Source: JADGRA01 sp052143535
GTDB lineage: Bacteria; Myxococcota; Myxococcia; Myxococcales; Myxococcaceae
DNA: 64,000 nt
Reading direction: 5' to 3'
Assembly (NCBI GenBank): GCA_052143535.1
Contig: JBKQSS010000038.1
Location: 51,754-115,753 of the forward strand
In this document: positions 50,465 through 59,715 of the stretch, piece by piece
How positions within the stretch are numbered: position 1 is the first letter of the stretch
Layout of the letters: each line of letters begins with the position of its first letter
Made by a program: the position numbers and the translations under genes
Notes under the pieces: model-generated
The model's database searches: none
What the model was told of the DNA's origin: nothing
The model's input: the letters and a program-made list of their open reading frames with translations, nothing else

Positions 50465-52804
50465 CTACCCAGTGGTGATGGACTGGACGCCGCCCCGGTA
50501 GACGTACACCCGGGCGGTGTTGGTGCGGGCGTCGGAGGGCACGACGAAGAAACCCGGCTCTCCGCCGGCGTGGTCTTCGGAGTAGCCCACCACCTGTCGC
50601 CCATCCCGGAACGTCACCTGCACTCGTTCGCCGCGGGTTGGCAGCGGTTTGCTGCCAGGGGCCAGGACAAAGAAGACCGCCTTTAGCCGCCGGGCGGGGA
50701 TGCGGACCGAGCGTCCGTCAGGCTGCTGCAGCGGGACCACGTCATCCTGCAAGTCGAGGTCATGGACGGTGCCCCGGTGCACCTGACCTTCCAGGGTGTG
50801 AATGACTACCCGGTGCTCGCCGTCGACGAAACCCGGGTTGAGCATCATCGGCGGCCCGAAGGCCGACTCCGTCCCGGCCGGGGGCGTGGCGGCCGGCCGA
50901 GTCTTCACCGGAGCTGCAGCACGGGGAGGCTCGACCTCGTCCACCAACTCGAGGAGCGGCAGGACTGTCTCGTCCTCGGCCGGGAGGACGGGTTGCAGCG
51001 CCGGCGGAGCGCGCGTCGGGACCGGCGTCCGCGGCTGTTGGCTGGTCGGACGGCCAGTCGGGGCAGCGGGGGCAGCCAGCACCGCTGCCCGAATGGGAGC
51101 ACCCGGTGTGGGCGTCCGCTGTGGAGTCGGGCTCGCCGGCGCGGTGGGCCGGGGCGTCACCGGCGCTGGGGCGACTGGCCGTTCCGGACGAGCCATCCGC
51201 TCGGGCGTCTTTGGGGCGACCGCTGCGGGCGGGATGGCCTCCGTCGCTCGAGCAGGCGTTGGCCCCTGCGGCGCGGGCGTGGTGGGAGCGAGGCCGGTGG
51301 ACGGAAACGGCGCCCGGAGTGCGGCGCCCCCGGCCAGCCCGGGCTCCGTCCGCTGCCAGCCGGGCGGTGTGGGAGGCACGGGGACCGGTCTCGGGGGTGG
51401 CCTTGGAAACTGAAACCCCCGGATGCCGCCGCTGCCAGGTGGCGTCGCAACCGGGAAAGGGGGCAGTGGCGTCGGTGTGGCGAGCTCTTCCACCAAGTCC
51501 TCATCGCCGACGGTTTCCACCACCTCCTCGACGGGAGGCTCGGCCGAGAGCGGCTCCGGCCAAGGGTCGAGGCCGCGTTCGCCGAGGGAGCCGCCCGAAG
51601 GGGCGAACTGCTCTGCACCCAGCACCGGCGGGACCGCAGAGCCCGGTGCCCAGGTAGAGGTGGGGCTCGACCGTGGCGCGGATTGCGAGGAGTCGCCTTC
51701 CGATTCGCTCTCTGCGCTGCTGCCGAGTCCTGGCAAAGCAAGGCCCTCGCCGCCCTCCTCGACGGCCAGGGTTTCGAGGAGAAGCGGGAGAGGCGTCACT
51801 GCAATGGCGCCGCCCCCATCGACGAGCGCCTCGGGTGCCAGCGCCTCGGGCGGAAGCACAGCGGGCGTCGGTGGGATGGCGCCATCGTCCGTCGCCGGCG
51901 CCAAGCCTTCAAGGGGAGGCGGGGCGGGCTCAAGAGGGACGGCGCCCTCGTCGCGGAGCGCTTCGGGCTCCGGGGCCCCCCCGGGCTCAAGCGCGGATGG
52001 TGGGAAGGGGACGGCCCCCTCGGCCCCCACGGAGTCGGGCGGCGTTTCAAGGGGTTGCTCGAGGGCCGCCGACAGCCCGGAGACACCGGCCGCGTAGGAC
52101 TCCGCGGCGGGCGACGCCGGTCCAGTGAGTTCCGCCAAGCCACGGGCCTCGAAGCTGTCGGCTGAACCGACGTCGGTGGGCAACTCGATGGCCTCGCTTC
52201 CTTGGCGGGCATACGAGATGAATTCCGCAGCAGCGGCCAGCTGCACCGGCTCGTCGGGCGAGCCGCTGAACTCTACGGCTCGCGTTTCTGCCTGGGGCCG
52301 CGCTGCCGGGGCCTCGTCGAAGGGAGCTGGCGGCGGCTCGTCTAGCCCAGGGTCCGTAGGTCGCTCGGCAGCCGTGTCCGACCAGGCGGGAGCGTCGAGT
52401 GCCGGCCCACCCCAGGAGGAGTTTGACGAGGCCGTCGGGCGGTCCAAGGAAGGGCCGGCCCAAGGGTCGGCTTCCTTTGCCCCAGCCGCAGGGCTGTCCG
52501 CCGAAGGCTTCGCCTCACGGAGGCTGCCGGAGGCCGCTTCCCCTTTCGGTGCATCGGCCGGGCCTCCCGCCGGACTGCCGGGGTGCTCGAGCGGAGGGAC
52601 GGGCTCCGGAACCGTGCCTATTCCCACGACAGCCGCTGCTGACGGCGTCTCGGCTGGCGACTCGAGGTTTGCTGGCTCGGGTGGCAAGCCAAGCTGACGC
52701 CGCAGCGCCGTCCAGCGAGCCGCTTCAGGCTCGCTGAGTGCGCTCTGGCCTCGCTTCTCGCTGAGGGAACGCAGCTCGCGAATTGCTGCGCGGGTGTCGG
52801 ACAT
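50465..52804 (-). CDS. large Pro/Ala/Glu-rich protein with C-terminal beta domain
   Basis: The 779-aa product has three parts. An N-terminal charged segment of about 45 aa (IRELRSLSEKRGQSALSEPE) is followed by a very long low-complexity Pro/Ala/Glu-rich stretch (about residues 45-650). The C-terminal beta domain (about 660-779; VIHTLEGQVHRGTVHDLDL, VPLQQPDGRSVRIPARRLK, RVQVTFRDGRQVVGYSED) resembles an SH3-like/LSm-type barrel. No signal peptide is present. It is divergent from tkt. Low-complexity linkers with a terminal adaptor domain are common in myxobacterial cytoskeletal or motility proteins, but I cannot name it. The coding call rests on the coherent ends and normal codon use. Confidence 0.75.
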   Translation of the reverse strand: MSDTRAAIRELRSLSEKRGQSALSEPEAARWTALRRQLGLPPEPANLESPAETPSAAAVVGIGTVPEPVPPLEHPGSPAGGPADAPKGEAASGSLREAKPSADSPAAGAKEADPWAGPSLDRPTASSNSSWGGPALDAPAWSDTAAERPTDPGLDEPPPAPFDEAPAARPQAETRAVEFSGSPDEPVQLAAAAEFISYARQGSEAIELPTDVGSADSFEARGLAELTGPASPAAESYAAGVSGLSAALEQPLETPPDSVGAEGAVPFPPSALEPGGAPEPEALRDEGAVPLEPAPPPLEGLAPATDDGAIPPTPAVLPPEALAPEALVDGGGAIAVTPLPLLLETLAVEEGGEGLALPGLGSSAESESEGDSSQSAPRSSPTSTWAPGSAVPPVLGAEQFAPSGGSLGERGLDPWPEPLSAEPPVEEVVETVGDEDLVEELATPTPLPPFPVATPPGSGGIRGFQFPRPPPRPVPVPPTPPGWQRTEPGLAGGAALRAPFPSTGLAPTTPAPQGPTPARATEAIPPAAVAPKTPERMARPERPVAPAPVTPRPTAPASPTPQRTPTPGAPIRAAVLAAPAAPTGRPTSQQPRTPVPTRAPPALQPVLPAEDETVLPLLELVDEVEPPRAAAPVKTRPAATPPAGTESAFGPPMMLNPGFVDGEHRVVIHTLEGQVHRGTVHDLDLQDDVVPLQQPDGRSVRIPARRLKAVFFVLAPGSKPLPTRGERVQVTFRDGRQVVGYSEDHAGGEPGFFVVPSDARTNTARVYVYRGGVQSITTG

Positions 52805-53109
52805 CCGTCGCTCTGTAGCGGCCGGCCCCAGGGGGAGGCCTTTGGCCGCTGTCGAAAAGGCCGGTGCAGTGTACGGCCCTTTTTCATGACTGGGCAGTTT
52901 GACGACTGCTGTCGGATGTTTGCCGTGGATGTGGGTTTGAGGTGGAAGCCCCGCTGCAATTCCGCTACGAGGGCCTCTCGTGGGTCCTCACGAAGCGCCA
53001 TGTCCGGGTCGCTGATGTGTCACACGGCAGCGGCTTGCCCACACCCGACGGTGTGGCGCAGAACTCCGGACGCTCTGCAACCGTTCCGCCACCAAGGGAG
53101 CATGCCCTC
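52805..53109. other. 305-bp divergent region between the Pro-rich gene and tkt
   Basis: No gene is recognised. A TTGACG at 52899 lacks a convincing -10 partner, and a 7-bp hairpin occurs in the tkt leader (described separately). An in-frame upstream extension of tkt to 52942 exists but encodes sequence unlike the family. Confidence 0.7.
53039..53056 (+). promoter_or_regulatory. perfect hairpin in the tkt leader
   Basis: CCACACC (53039-53045) and GGTGTGG (53050-53056) form a perfect 7-bp stem with a CGAC tetraloop, 53 bases before the tkt GTG. It may be an operator or an RNA structure in the leader. Chance in a GC-rich region is not excluded. Confidence 0.35.
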
Positions 53110-55164
53110 GTGTCCAGCCCAAGCATCGCGCAGCTCGCCATCAACACGCTGCGGACACTGAGCATCGATGCGGTCCAGAAGGCGAACTCGGGCCACCCCG
53201 GCGCGCCCATGGGGTTTGCTCCAGTCGCCTACGCCCTTTGGCGCAACGTCCTTCGCTATGACCCGGCCGACCCGCTTTGGCCGAACCGCGACCGCTTCGT
53301 GCTGTCCAATGGGCACGCCTCGATGTTGCTCTACTCCACCCTCTTCCTCGCCGGAGTCCGGGCGGTGAACAAGGACGGCAAGGTGGAGGCGAGACCGGCG
53401 GTGTCGCTGGACGACATCAAAGCGTTCCGGCAGCTGGGCAGCCGAACGCCGGGGCATCCGGAGTATGGGCTCACCACCGGCGTCGAGGCGACGACCGGTC
53501 CGCTGGGGCAGGGGGCGGCAAACAGCGTGGGGATGGCCATTGCGTCGCGCTGGCTCGGGACGCGTTACAACCGGCCCGGCAAGACGCTGTTCGACTTCAA
53601 CGTCTACGCCATCCTCGGTGACGGCTGCATGATGGAGGGGATTTCCTCCGAGGCGGCGTCGCTGGCCGGTCACCTCAGACTGTCCAACCTCTGCTGGATT
53701 TACGACAACAACCACATCAGCCTAGACGGCAAGACGGCCCTCTCCTTCTCCGAGGACGCTGCTGCTCGCTTCGGCGCGGTGGGCTGGGCGGTCGCCCACG
53801 TCGACGATGCCAACGACTTGACGAAACTTGCCGGGGCGTTCGCCTTTTTTCGCGAAACGCGCGACCGCCCGACGTTGCTCATCGTCGACAGCCACATTGG
53901 TTATGGGTCCCCGAAGAAGCAAGACACCAGCGCCGCCCATGGGGAGCCTCTGGGCGTGGAGGAAGTCCGGGCCGCCAAGCGCAACTATGGCTGGCCCGAG
54001 GACGCCCAATTCCTCGTTCCGGACGGCGTGCCCGAGGATTTTGCTGAGGGACTGGGACGGCGGGGCCGCGCCGCCCAGGAGGCCTGGACACAGACGTTTC
54101 TGGCGTATGGCCGCGAGTACCCGGAGTTGGCCCACGAGGTGGAATGCATGAGGCGGCGAGACCTGCCGCCGGGCTGGGAGGCGGCGTTGACCGCCTTTCC
54201 GCCGGACGCCAAGGGCCTGGCGACGCGGGAGTCCTCAGGAAAAGTGCTGGAGGCCCTCGGCCAGCGCGTTCCGTGGGTGGTCGGAGGCGCTGCGGACCTG
54301 AGCGGCTCGACTCGGACCGCCTTCAAGGGAGAAGGTCCGATGGAGGCTGACCACCCGGCGGCGCGCAACGTCTACTACGGCGTCCGCGAGCATGCGATGG
54401 GAGCCATCGTCAACGGCCTGGTGCTGTGTGGCCTGCGCGGCTACGGCGCTACCTTCTTCACCTTCACCGACTACATGCGCACGCCCATCCGGCTCTCGGC
54501 GCTGATGGAGATTCCTTCCCTGTGGGTGATGACCCACGACTCGATTGGCCTCGGCGAGGATGGGCCGACCCACCAGCCCGTGGAGCAGCTCGCGGCGCTC
54601 CGGGCGGTGCCTCACCTGTTGGTGTTCCGACCGGCCGACGCCAACGAGGTCGTCGAGTGTTGGCGAGTCGTCCTGAAGGCCCGTCACCGCCCATCGCTCT
54701 TTGTGCTGAGCCGTCAGGCGCTGCCCACCTTCGACCGGAGTCAATGCGGGCCGGCCTCGTTGGTGGCGCGAGGCGCCTACGTCCTGGCGGAAGCCGCCGG
54801 CGGACCGCCGGAGGTCCTGCTGCTCGCCACCGGGAGCGAGGTGGCGATGGCCATCGCCGCCCGGGCTAGCCTGGCCGAGGGCGGAATTCGGGCCAGGGTG
54901 GTGAGTATGCCCTGCTGGGAGCTCTTCGAGGAGCAAGACGCCGCCTACCGAGAGAGCGTCCTTCCGGCAGCGGTGACAGCCCGAGTGTCGGTGGAGGCGG
55001 CGGCGGTGCAAGGCTGGGACCGCTACGTGGGTCCGGCTGGCACCATCATCGGCATGCGGAGCTTCGGTGCCTCCGCCCCCATCAAAGACGTCCAAAGGCA
55101 CTTCGGCTTCACTCCCGAGCACATCACCGAGGCGGCACGGGCTCTGGTGAAGGCCAGGGGATAG
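53110..55164 (+). CDS. tkt: transketolase
   Basis: This thiamine-diphosphate enzyme moves two-carbon units between sugar phosphates in the pentose-phosphate pathway. Signatures are KANSGHPGAPMGFAPVAYAL at the N-terminus, GDGCMMEGISSEAASLAGH (TPP/Mg site), GEPLGVEEV, and GVREHAMGAIVNGL with the catalytic Glu. GTG 53110, behind AAGGGAG, gives 684 aa, the usual size; the family's start after SPSIAQLAINTLRTLSIDAV fits. It is the first gene of the tkt-tal-zwf-glk-rpe cluster. Confidence 0.96.
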   Translation: MSSPSIAQLAINTLRTLSIDAVQKANSGHPGAPMGFAPVAYALWRNVLRYDPADPLWPNRDRFVLSNGHASMLLYSTLFLAGVRAVNKDGKVEARPAVSLDDIKAFRQLGSRTPGHPEYGLTTGVEATTGPLGQGAANSVGMAIASRWLGTRYNRPGKTLFDFNVYAILGDGCMMEGISSEAASLAGHLRLSNLCWIYDNNHISLDGKTALSFSEDAAARFGAVGWAVAHVDDANDLTKLAGAFAFFRETRDRPTLLIVDSHIGYGSPKKQDTSAAHGEPLGVEEVRAAKRNYGWPEDAQFLVPDGVPEDFAEGLGRRGRAAQEAWTQTFLAYGREYPELAHEVECMRRRDLPPGWEAALTAFPPDAKGLATRESSGKVLEALGQRVPWVVGGAADLSGSTRTAFKGEGPMEADHPAARNVYYGVREHAMGAIVNGLVLCGLRGYGATFFTFTDYMRTPIRLSALMEIPSLWVMTHDSIGLGEDGPTHQPVEQLAALRAVPHLLVFRPADANEVVECWRVVLKARHRPSLFVLSRQALPTFDRSQCGPASLVARGAYVLAEAAGGPPEVLLLATGSEVAMAIAARASLAEGGIRARVVSMPCWELFEEQDAAYRESVLPAAVTARVSVEAAAVQGWDRYVGPAGTIIGMRSFGASAPIKDVQRHFGFTPEHITEAARALVKARG

Positions 55165-55267
55165 AACGCCTGTGCGCGTCGTTCACCCATCCAGCGTCAG
55201 ACTGCGCCAGGAGCGGGCAACTGAGCCGGCCCGGCAGTCGACTCGGGCGAAACGCAGGGAGAGATAA

Positions 55268-56401
55268 ATGAATCGCATCAAGGAATTGGGACTCGCCGGC
55301 CAGAGTGTCTGGTTGGACTTCATGCAGCGCAGCTTGCTCACCACCGGGGCCCTCCTCAAGCTCATCCAGGAGGACGGCATTCAAGGGCTGACCTCCAACC
55401 CCACCATCTTCGAGAAGGCGGTAGCGGGAAGCCACGACTACGACGAGCTCTTGGCCGCGCTGGCGGCCGAGGGGAAGACGGTCGCCCAGGCATACGACGC
55501 GCTGACGCTGCGGGACATCCGCGACGCAGCGCGCATTTTCCACCCGGTGTGGGAGTCCTCGGCTCACCGGGACGGGTATTGCTCGCTGGAGGTCTCCCCC
55601 AAGCTGGCCCATGACACGAAAGGGTCCATCGACGAGGCGCGCCGGCTTTGGAAGGCGCTCGGTGCGCCGAATGTGATGATTAAAATCCCCGGCACGCCCG
55701 AGGGTGTCCCGGCCATCGAGCAGTGCATCAGCGAAGGCATCAACATCAACGTCACGCTCCTCTTCAGCCAGGAGGCGTACACCAGCGTCGCGGAGGCCTA
55801 CCTGCGTGGGCTGGAACGACGGGCAAAGCAAGGACAGCAGGTGGCTGGTCTGGCCTCGGTAGCCAGTTTCTTCGTCAGTCGTATTGACTCCGAAGTGGAA
55901 AAGCGAGTCAGCCAGGCCCGCGGCAAAGGCGTCGACGAACGACGCGCTCGACTCCTCGAGGACGTCCTCGGTCAGGTGGCCATCGCCAATGCCAAGCTCG
56001 CCTACCGGCGCTACCAAGGCCTCTTCAGTGGGCCTCGGTGGCAAGCACTGGCCAGCAAAGGGGCCCACAGTCAGCGCGTGCTCTGGGCGAGCACCGGCAC
56101 CAAGAACCCCAAGTATTCCGACGTGCTCTACGTGGAGGAGCTGATCGGCCCCGACACGGTGAACACCGTCCCGCCGGCGACCCTCGACGCCTTCCGAGAC
56201 CACGGGAAGGTGCGCCACAGCCTGACCGAGAACCTGCCCGCGGCCGAGAAAGTGATGGGCGCGCTGCAGGAAGCGGGCATCTCGATGAAGGACGTCACGG
56301 ACACCTTGGTGACGGAAGGGGTGCAGAAGTTCGCCGAATCCTTCGACGACCTCTTCAAGGCCATCGGCGAGCGACTGCGGGCTCGCCCGGGGAAGGCATG
56401 A
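55268..56401 (+). CDS. tal: transaldolase
   Basis: This Schiff-base enzyme transfers dihydroxyacetone units between sedoheptulose-7-phosphate and glyceraldehyde-3-phosphate. The 377-aa protein is of the longer actinobacterial-type subfamily: GLTSNPTIFEKAVAGSHDYD at the N-terminus, APNVMIKIPGTPEG with the catalytic Lys, and LFSQEAYTSVAEAYLRGLE. TASFFVSR-type segment (VASFFVSRIDSEV) and ASTGTKNPKYSDVLYVEELIG follow. The ATG is preceded by GGGAGAGATAA. It follows tkt after 103 bases and precedes zwf by 25. Confidence 0.95.
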   Translation: MNRIKELGLAGQSVWLDFMQRSLLTTGALLKLIQEDGIQGLTSNPTIFEKAVAGSHDYDELLAALAAEGKTVAQAYDALTLRDIRDAARIFHPVWESSAHRDGYCSLEVSPKLAHDTKGSIDEARRLWKALGAPNVMIKIPGTPEGVPAIEQCISEGININVTLLFSQEAYTSVAEAYLRGLERRAKQGQQVAGLASVASFFVSRIDSEVEKRVSQARGKGVDERRARLLEDVLGQVAIANAKLAYRRYQGLFSGPRWQALASKGAHSQRVLWASTGTKNPKYSDVLYVEELIGPDTVNTVPPATLDAFRDHGKVRHSLTENLPAAEKVMGALQEAGISMKDVTDTLVTEGVQKFAESFDDLFKAIGERLRARPGKA

Positions 56402-56426
56402 ACGCGCTGCTGCACCAGGAGACACG

Positions 56427-57968
56427 ATGCAAGGCCCAGGCGTAAACGGACCGCCCGCCAAGACGGGTACCGAAGCCCGTGTTGGAGACCCCTGTGTGGT
56501 CATCATCTTCGGCGCATCGGGTGACTTGACGCAGCGCAAACTGGTCCCAGCGCTGTTCAACCTTCAAAGCCAGGGCTTCCTCGCTCGGGACATCGGGGTG
56601 GTGGGCGTCGCCCGCTCCGAAATCTCCGACGCCAGCTTCCGCGAGAAGATGAAACCCGACGAGAAAGCCCTGTCCACCGACGAGGCGCGCCGCGCCTGGG
56701 GGGTGCTTTCCGAGCGAATTTTCTACCTGGCCGCAGACGTGTGCCGGCCAGAGACGTACCAGCAATTGCGTGAGTTTCTACTCAAGCTCGATGCCCGGCT
56801 GAAGACGCCCGGCAACTACATGTTCTACCTGTCGGTGGCGCCCGAGTTCTTCGCGCCCATCGTCAAGGGTCTGGGCGGCGCAGGTCTCCTCGAGGAGCCG
56901 GCCGGCCACTGGCGGCGGGTCGTCATCGAGAAGCCTTTCGGCCACGACTTGACCTCCGCCATCCAACTCAACCAGGAGCTGCGCTCGGTGGTAGGGGAGC
57001 GGCAGATTTTCCGAATCGACCATTACCTCGGCAAGGAGACCGTTCAAAACCTGCTCGTCTTCCGCTTCGGCAACAGCATCTTCGAACCCATTTGGAACCA
57101 TCACTACATTGACCACGTGCAAGTCACTGCGGCCGAGGAGCTCGGGGTGGAGGCTCGCGGGGGGTACTATGACCACGCTGGCGCACTGCGCGACATGGTG
57201 CCCAACCACATCGCGCAGCTGGTCAGTCTGGTGGGGATGGAGCCGCCCATCTCATTCCATGCCGATGCGGTGCGCGATGAGCAGGTGAAGTTGCTCAAAT
57301 CCATCCAACCCCTCTCGCCAGAGGACGTCCTTCATGCCGCGGTGCGCGGCCAGTACGGCTCGGGGCAGGTGCATGGGCAGAAGGTGCCCGGCTACCGCGA
57401 AGAAGAGAAGGTGTCGCCGGAAAGCACCACCGACACCTTCGTTGGCTTGCGCCTGTACATCGACAACTGGCGCTGGGCCCACGTTCCCTTTTACGTGCGG
57501 ACCGGCAAGCGCATGCCCAAGCGCATCACGGAAATCGTCATCCAATTCAAAGCCGCGCCCTTCATGCTCTTCACCCGGACGCCGGTGAGCCACCTCACCA
57601 CCAATCGACTCTTCGTCCGCATCCAGCCCGACGAGGGCATCTCGCTGCGCTTTGGGGCAAAGGTGCCCGGCCCCATTTTGGAGATGGGGGCGGTGAAAAT
57701 GGACTTCCGCTACGTCGACTGGTTCGGGGCCAAGCCTAGTACAGGGTACGAGACCCTCCTCTACGACGCGATGGTGGGGGAAGCGACGCTCTTCCAGCGG
57801 GCCGACATGGTTGAGGCCGGCTGGAGAATGGTGCAGCCGCTCATCGACGTGTGGAAGGCGCTGCCCCCGCGGGACTTTCCCAACTACCCGGCCGGAAGCT
57901 GGGGCCCAGCCGAGGCTGACGCCCTGTTGGAGCGGGACGGACGGCACTGGGAAGACGGCGACTCGTGA
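56427..57968 (+). CDS. zwf: glucose-6-phosphate 1-dehydrogenase
   Basis: This is the NADP-dependent entry enzyme of the oxidative pentose-phosphate branch. The coenzyme motif is FGASGDLTQRKLVPALF, the conserved IEKPFGHDL is followed by RIDHYLGKETVQNLLVFRFGN, the active-site segment with the catalytic His. NHHYIDHVQVTAAE and YYDHAGALRDMVPNH also match. At 513 aa it has family length. ATG follows CAGGAGAC. The TGA overlaps the glk GTG by four bases. Confidence 0.96.
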   Translation: MQGPGVNGPPAKTGTEARVGDPCVVIIFGASGDLTQRKLVPALFNLQSQGFLARDIGVVGVARSEISDASFREKMKPDEKALSTDEARRAWGVLSERIFYLAADVCRPETYQQLREFLLKLDARLKTPGNYMFYLSVAPEFFAPIVKGLGGAGLLEEPAGHWRRVVIEKPFGHDLTSAIQLNQELRSVVGERQIFRIDHYLGKETVQNLLVFRFGNSIFEPIWNHHYIDHVQVTAAEELGVEARGGYYDHAGALRDMVPNHIAQLVSLVGMEPPISFHADAVRDEQVKLLKSIQPLSPEDVLHAAVRGQYGSGQVHGQKVPGYREEEKVSPESTTDTFVGLRLYIDNWRWAHVPFYVRTGKRMPKRITEIVIQFKAAPFMLFTRTPVSHLTTNRLFVRIQPDEGISLRFGAKVPGPILEMGAVKMDFRYVDWFGAKPSTGYETLLYDAMVGEATLFQRADMVEAGWRMVQPLIDVWKALPPRDFPNYPAGSWGPAEADALLERDGRHWEDGDS

Positions 57969-58948
57969 TTCTCGCCGGCGACATCGGCGGGACCCATGCG
58001 CGACTTGGACTTTTCGAGGTTCGCGACACTGTCCCGACGCTGGTCGCCGAGCGTCATTACCCGAGCCCTGAGTTCTCGGGCCTCGAGTGCGTGGTCCGAG
58101 CCTTTCTCGAGGAGCTTCACCCGGTTCCCATCGCCGCCGCCTTCGGCCTGGCCGGACCGGTGCACGAAGGGCGGGTACGTACTCCCAACCTCCCTTGGGA
58201 GGTCGATGCCCAAGTGCTGGCCGAGGAGCTCGGGCTCGAAACCGTGGCCCTCATCAACGACTTGGAGGCCCTCGGGTACGGAATCCCGTTGCTCGCGCCG
58301 TCCGACTTGGTGGTCCTCAACCCGGGCATCGAGACCCGCGGCAACCGCGCTGTCGTCGCCGCCGGAACAGGGCTCGGCGTGGCCGGCTTGGTGTGGGACG
58401 GGCAGCGGCACCATCCCTTTGCCACCGAGGGCGGCCACGCCGACTTTGCGCCGCGAAACGCTCTCGAAGCCGAGCTGATGCTCTACCTGTCGAAGCGGTT
58501 TGGCCGGGTGAGCAATGAGCGCATTCTCTCCGGAGCCGGGCTGGGCAACGTCTACGACTTTCTCCGCGAGAGCGGCCGCGGCGAGGAGCCAGCGTGGCTT
58601 GCCGAGCGGCTGACCCGTGACGGCCGTGCCAGGGTGATTGGGGAGTGCGGGCTCGACCAGTCGAGCGGACTATGCTCCCAGGCCGTGGACCTTTTCGTGT
58701 CCGTTTACGGGGCGGTGGCAGGCAACGTCGCGCTGTTTTTTCTGGCCACCGGGGGTATCTACCTCGGCGGAGGCATCGCCCCCAAGGTGCTGGCGCGCCT
58801 TCAGGACCCCGCGCTGTTTCGCGCCGCTTTCATCGACAAGGGGCGCCTTCGACCGCTGGTGGAGCAGACTCCCGTCCGCGTGGTCCTCGACGACCGGGTC
58901 GGGATGCGGGGCGCCGCACAGGTGGCTGTGCAGGGAGGCGTGAGGTGA
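57965..58948 (+). CDS. glk: glucokinase (Glk family)
   Basis: This 327-aa kinase phosphorylates glucose to glucose-6-phosphate, the substrate of the upstream Zwf. The phosphate motif GDIGGTHARLGLF starts the protein, LINDLEALGYGIP includes the sugar-binding Asp, and TGLGVAGLVWDG and EGGHADFAP carry further hexokinase-fold signatures; GIYLGGGIAPK is near the C-terminus. It begins with GTG overlapping zwf and its stop overlaps rpe (GTGA), so all three are translationally coupled. Confidence 0.94.
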   Translation: MILAGDIGGTHARLGLFEVRDTVPTLVAERHYPSPEFSGLECVVRAFLEELHPVPIAAAFGLAGPVHEGRVRTPNLPWEVDAQVLAEELGLETVALINDLEALGYGIPLLAPSDLVVLNPGIETRGNRAVVAAGTGLGVAGLVWDGQRHHPFATEGGHADFAPRNALEAELMLYLSKRFGRVSNERILSGAGLGNVYDFLRESGRGEEPAWLAERLTRDGRARVIGECGLDQSSGLCSQAVDLFVSVYGAVAGNVALFFLATGGIYLGGGIAPKVLARLQDPALFRAAFIDKGRLRPLVEQTPVRVVLDDRVGMRGAAQVAVQGGVR

Positions 58949-59619
58949 AAATAGTGCCCTCCATCCTGGCCGCGGACTATTGGCGGCTCGGCGAGCAGGT
59001 GGCAGACGCCGAACGCGGCGGCGCCGAGCGCTTCCACATCGACGTGATGGATGGGGCGTTCGTCCCGAATTTCTCGCTCGGGATTCCCATCGTCGAAGCA
59101 ATGCGTCGCGGTACGACGCTGCCCTTGGAAATCCATCTCATGATTGAGCGGCCGGAGCGCTACACCGAGGCCTTCATCAAGGCTGGTGGTGACTTGCTCA
59201 TTCTCCACCAGGAGGCGACGCCGCAGCTCCACCGCGCCGTGCAGCAGGTCCAGGCCCTGGGGAAGGCGGTGGGAGTGGGGCTCAACCCCGGGACACCGCT
59301 CAATACCATTGAAGATTTGGTGGATGAGCTCGACCTCTTGCTGCTGATGACCGTCAACCCGGGCTTTGGGGGCCAGAGATTCATCACCTCGGTGCTGTCC
59401 AAGCTGCAGCGGGCCCGGAGCCTTCTCCGCGAGCGCGCCCCGGGCTGCGAGCTGGAGGTGGACGGGGGTGTCGACGCGACCACTGGGCCGCTCGCCATCG
59501 CTGCCGGGGCGGATGTGCTGGTGGCTGGAACGTGCGTTTTTGCGCACCCCGGCGGTCCGGGGGCTGGCGTTCGGGCGCTCCGCGAAGTCTGTAGCCGCGG
59601 GCCCAGCGCCGCGCTCTAG
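58945..59619 (+). CDS. rpe: ribulose-phosphate 3-epimerase
   Basis: This 224-aa TIM barrel interconverts ribulose-5-phosphate and xylulose-5-phosphate. It starts VKIVPSILAADYWRLGEQV, with HIDVMDGAFVPNFSLG (metal ligands), EIHLMIERPERY, LLLMTVNPGFGGQRFI and LEVDGGVDATTGPL. GTG 58945 overlaps the glk stop by four bases. With tkt, tal, zwf and glk it completes most of the pentose-phosphate interconversion set. Confidence 0.95.
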   Translation: MKIVPSILAADYWRLGEQVADAERGGAERFHIDVMDGAFVPNFSLGIPIVEAMRRGTTLPLEIHLMIERPERYTEAFIKAGGDLLILHQEATPQLHRAVQQVQALGKAVGVGLNPGTPLNTIEDLVDELDLLLLMTVNPGFGGQRFITSVLSKLQRARSLLRERAPGCELEVDGGVDATTGPLAIAAGADVLVAGTCVFAHPGGPGAGVRALREVCSRGPSAAL

Positions 59620-59653
59620 GGGTCGCGGCCAAGGTCGAAGAGTCGCTTTTTTT
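59611..59653 (+). terminator. probable terminator of the pentose-phosphate operon
   Basis: GCGCTCT (59611-59617) can pair with AGAG and CGC (59639-59646, one bulged T), and seven T residues follow (59647-59653). The stem overlaps the rpe stop codon. It lies in the 96-bp convergent gap before gdh. Confidence 0.4.
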
Positions 59654-59715
59654 CGCCCAGCGCTCGGCCGGTGGCGAATTTCGGAAGAGGGCCTCCTCAC
59701 CCGCGGAGTGCACCC

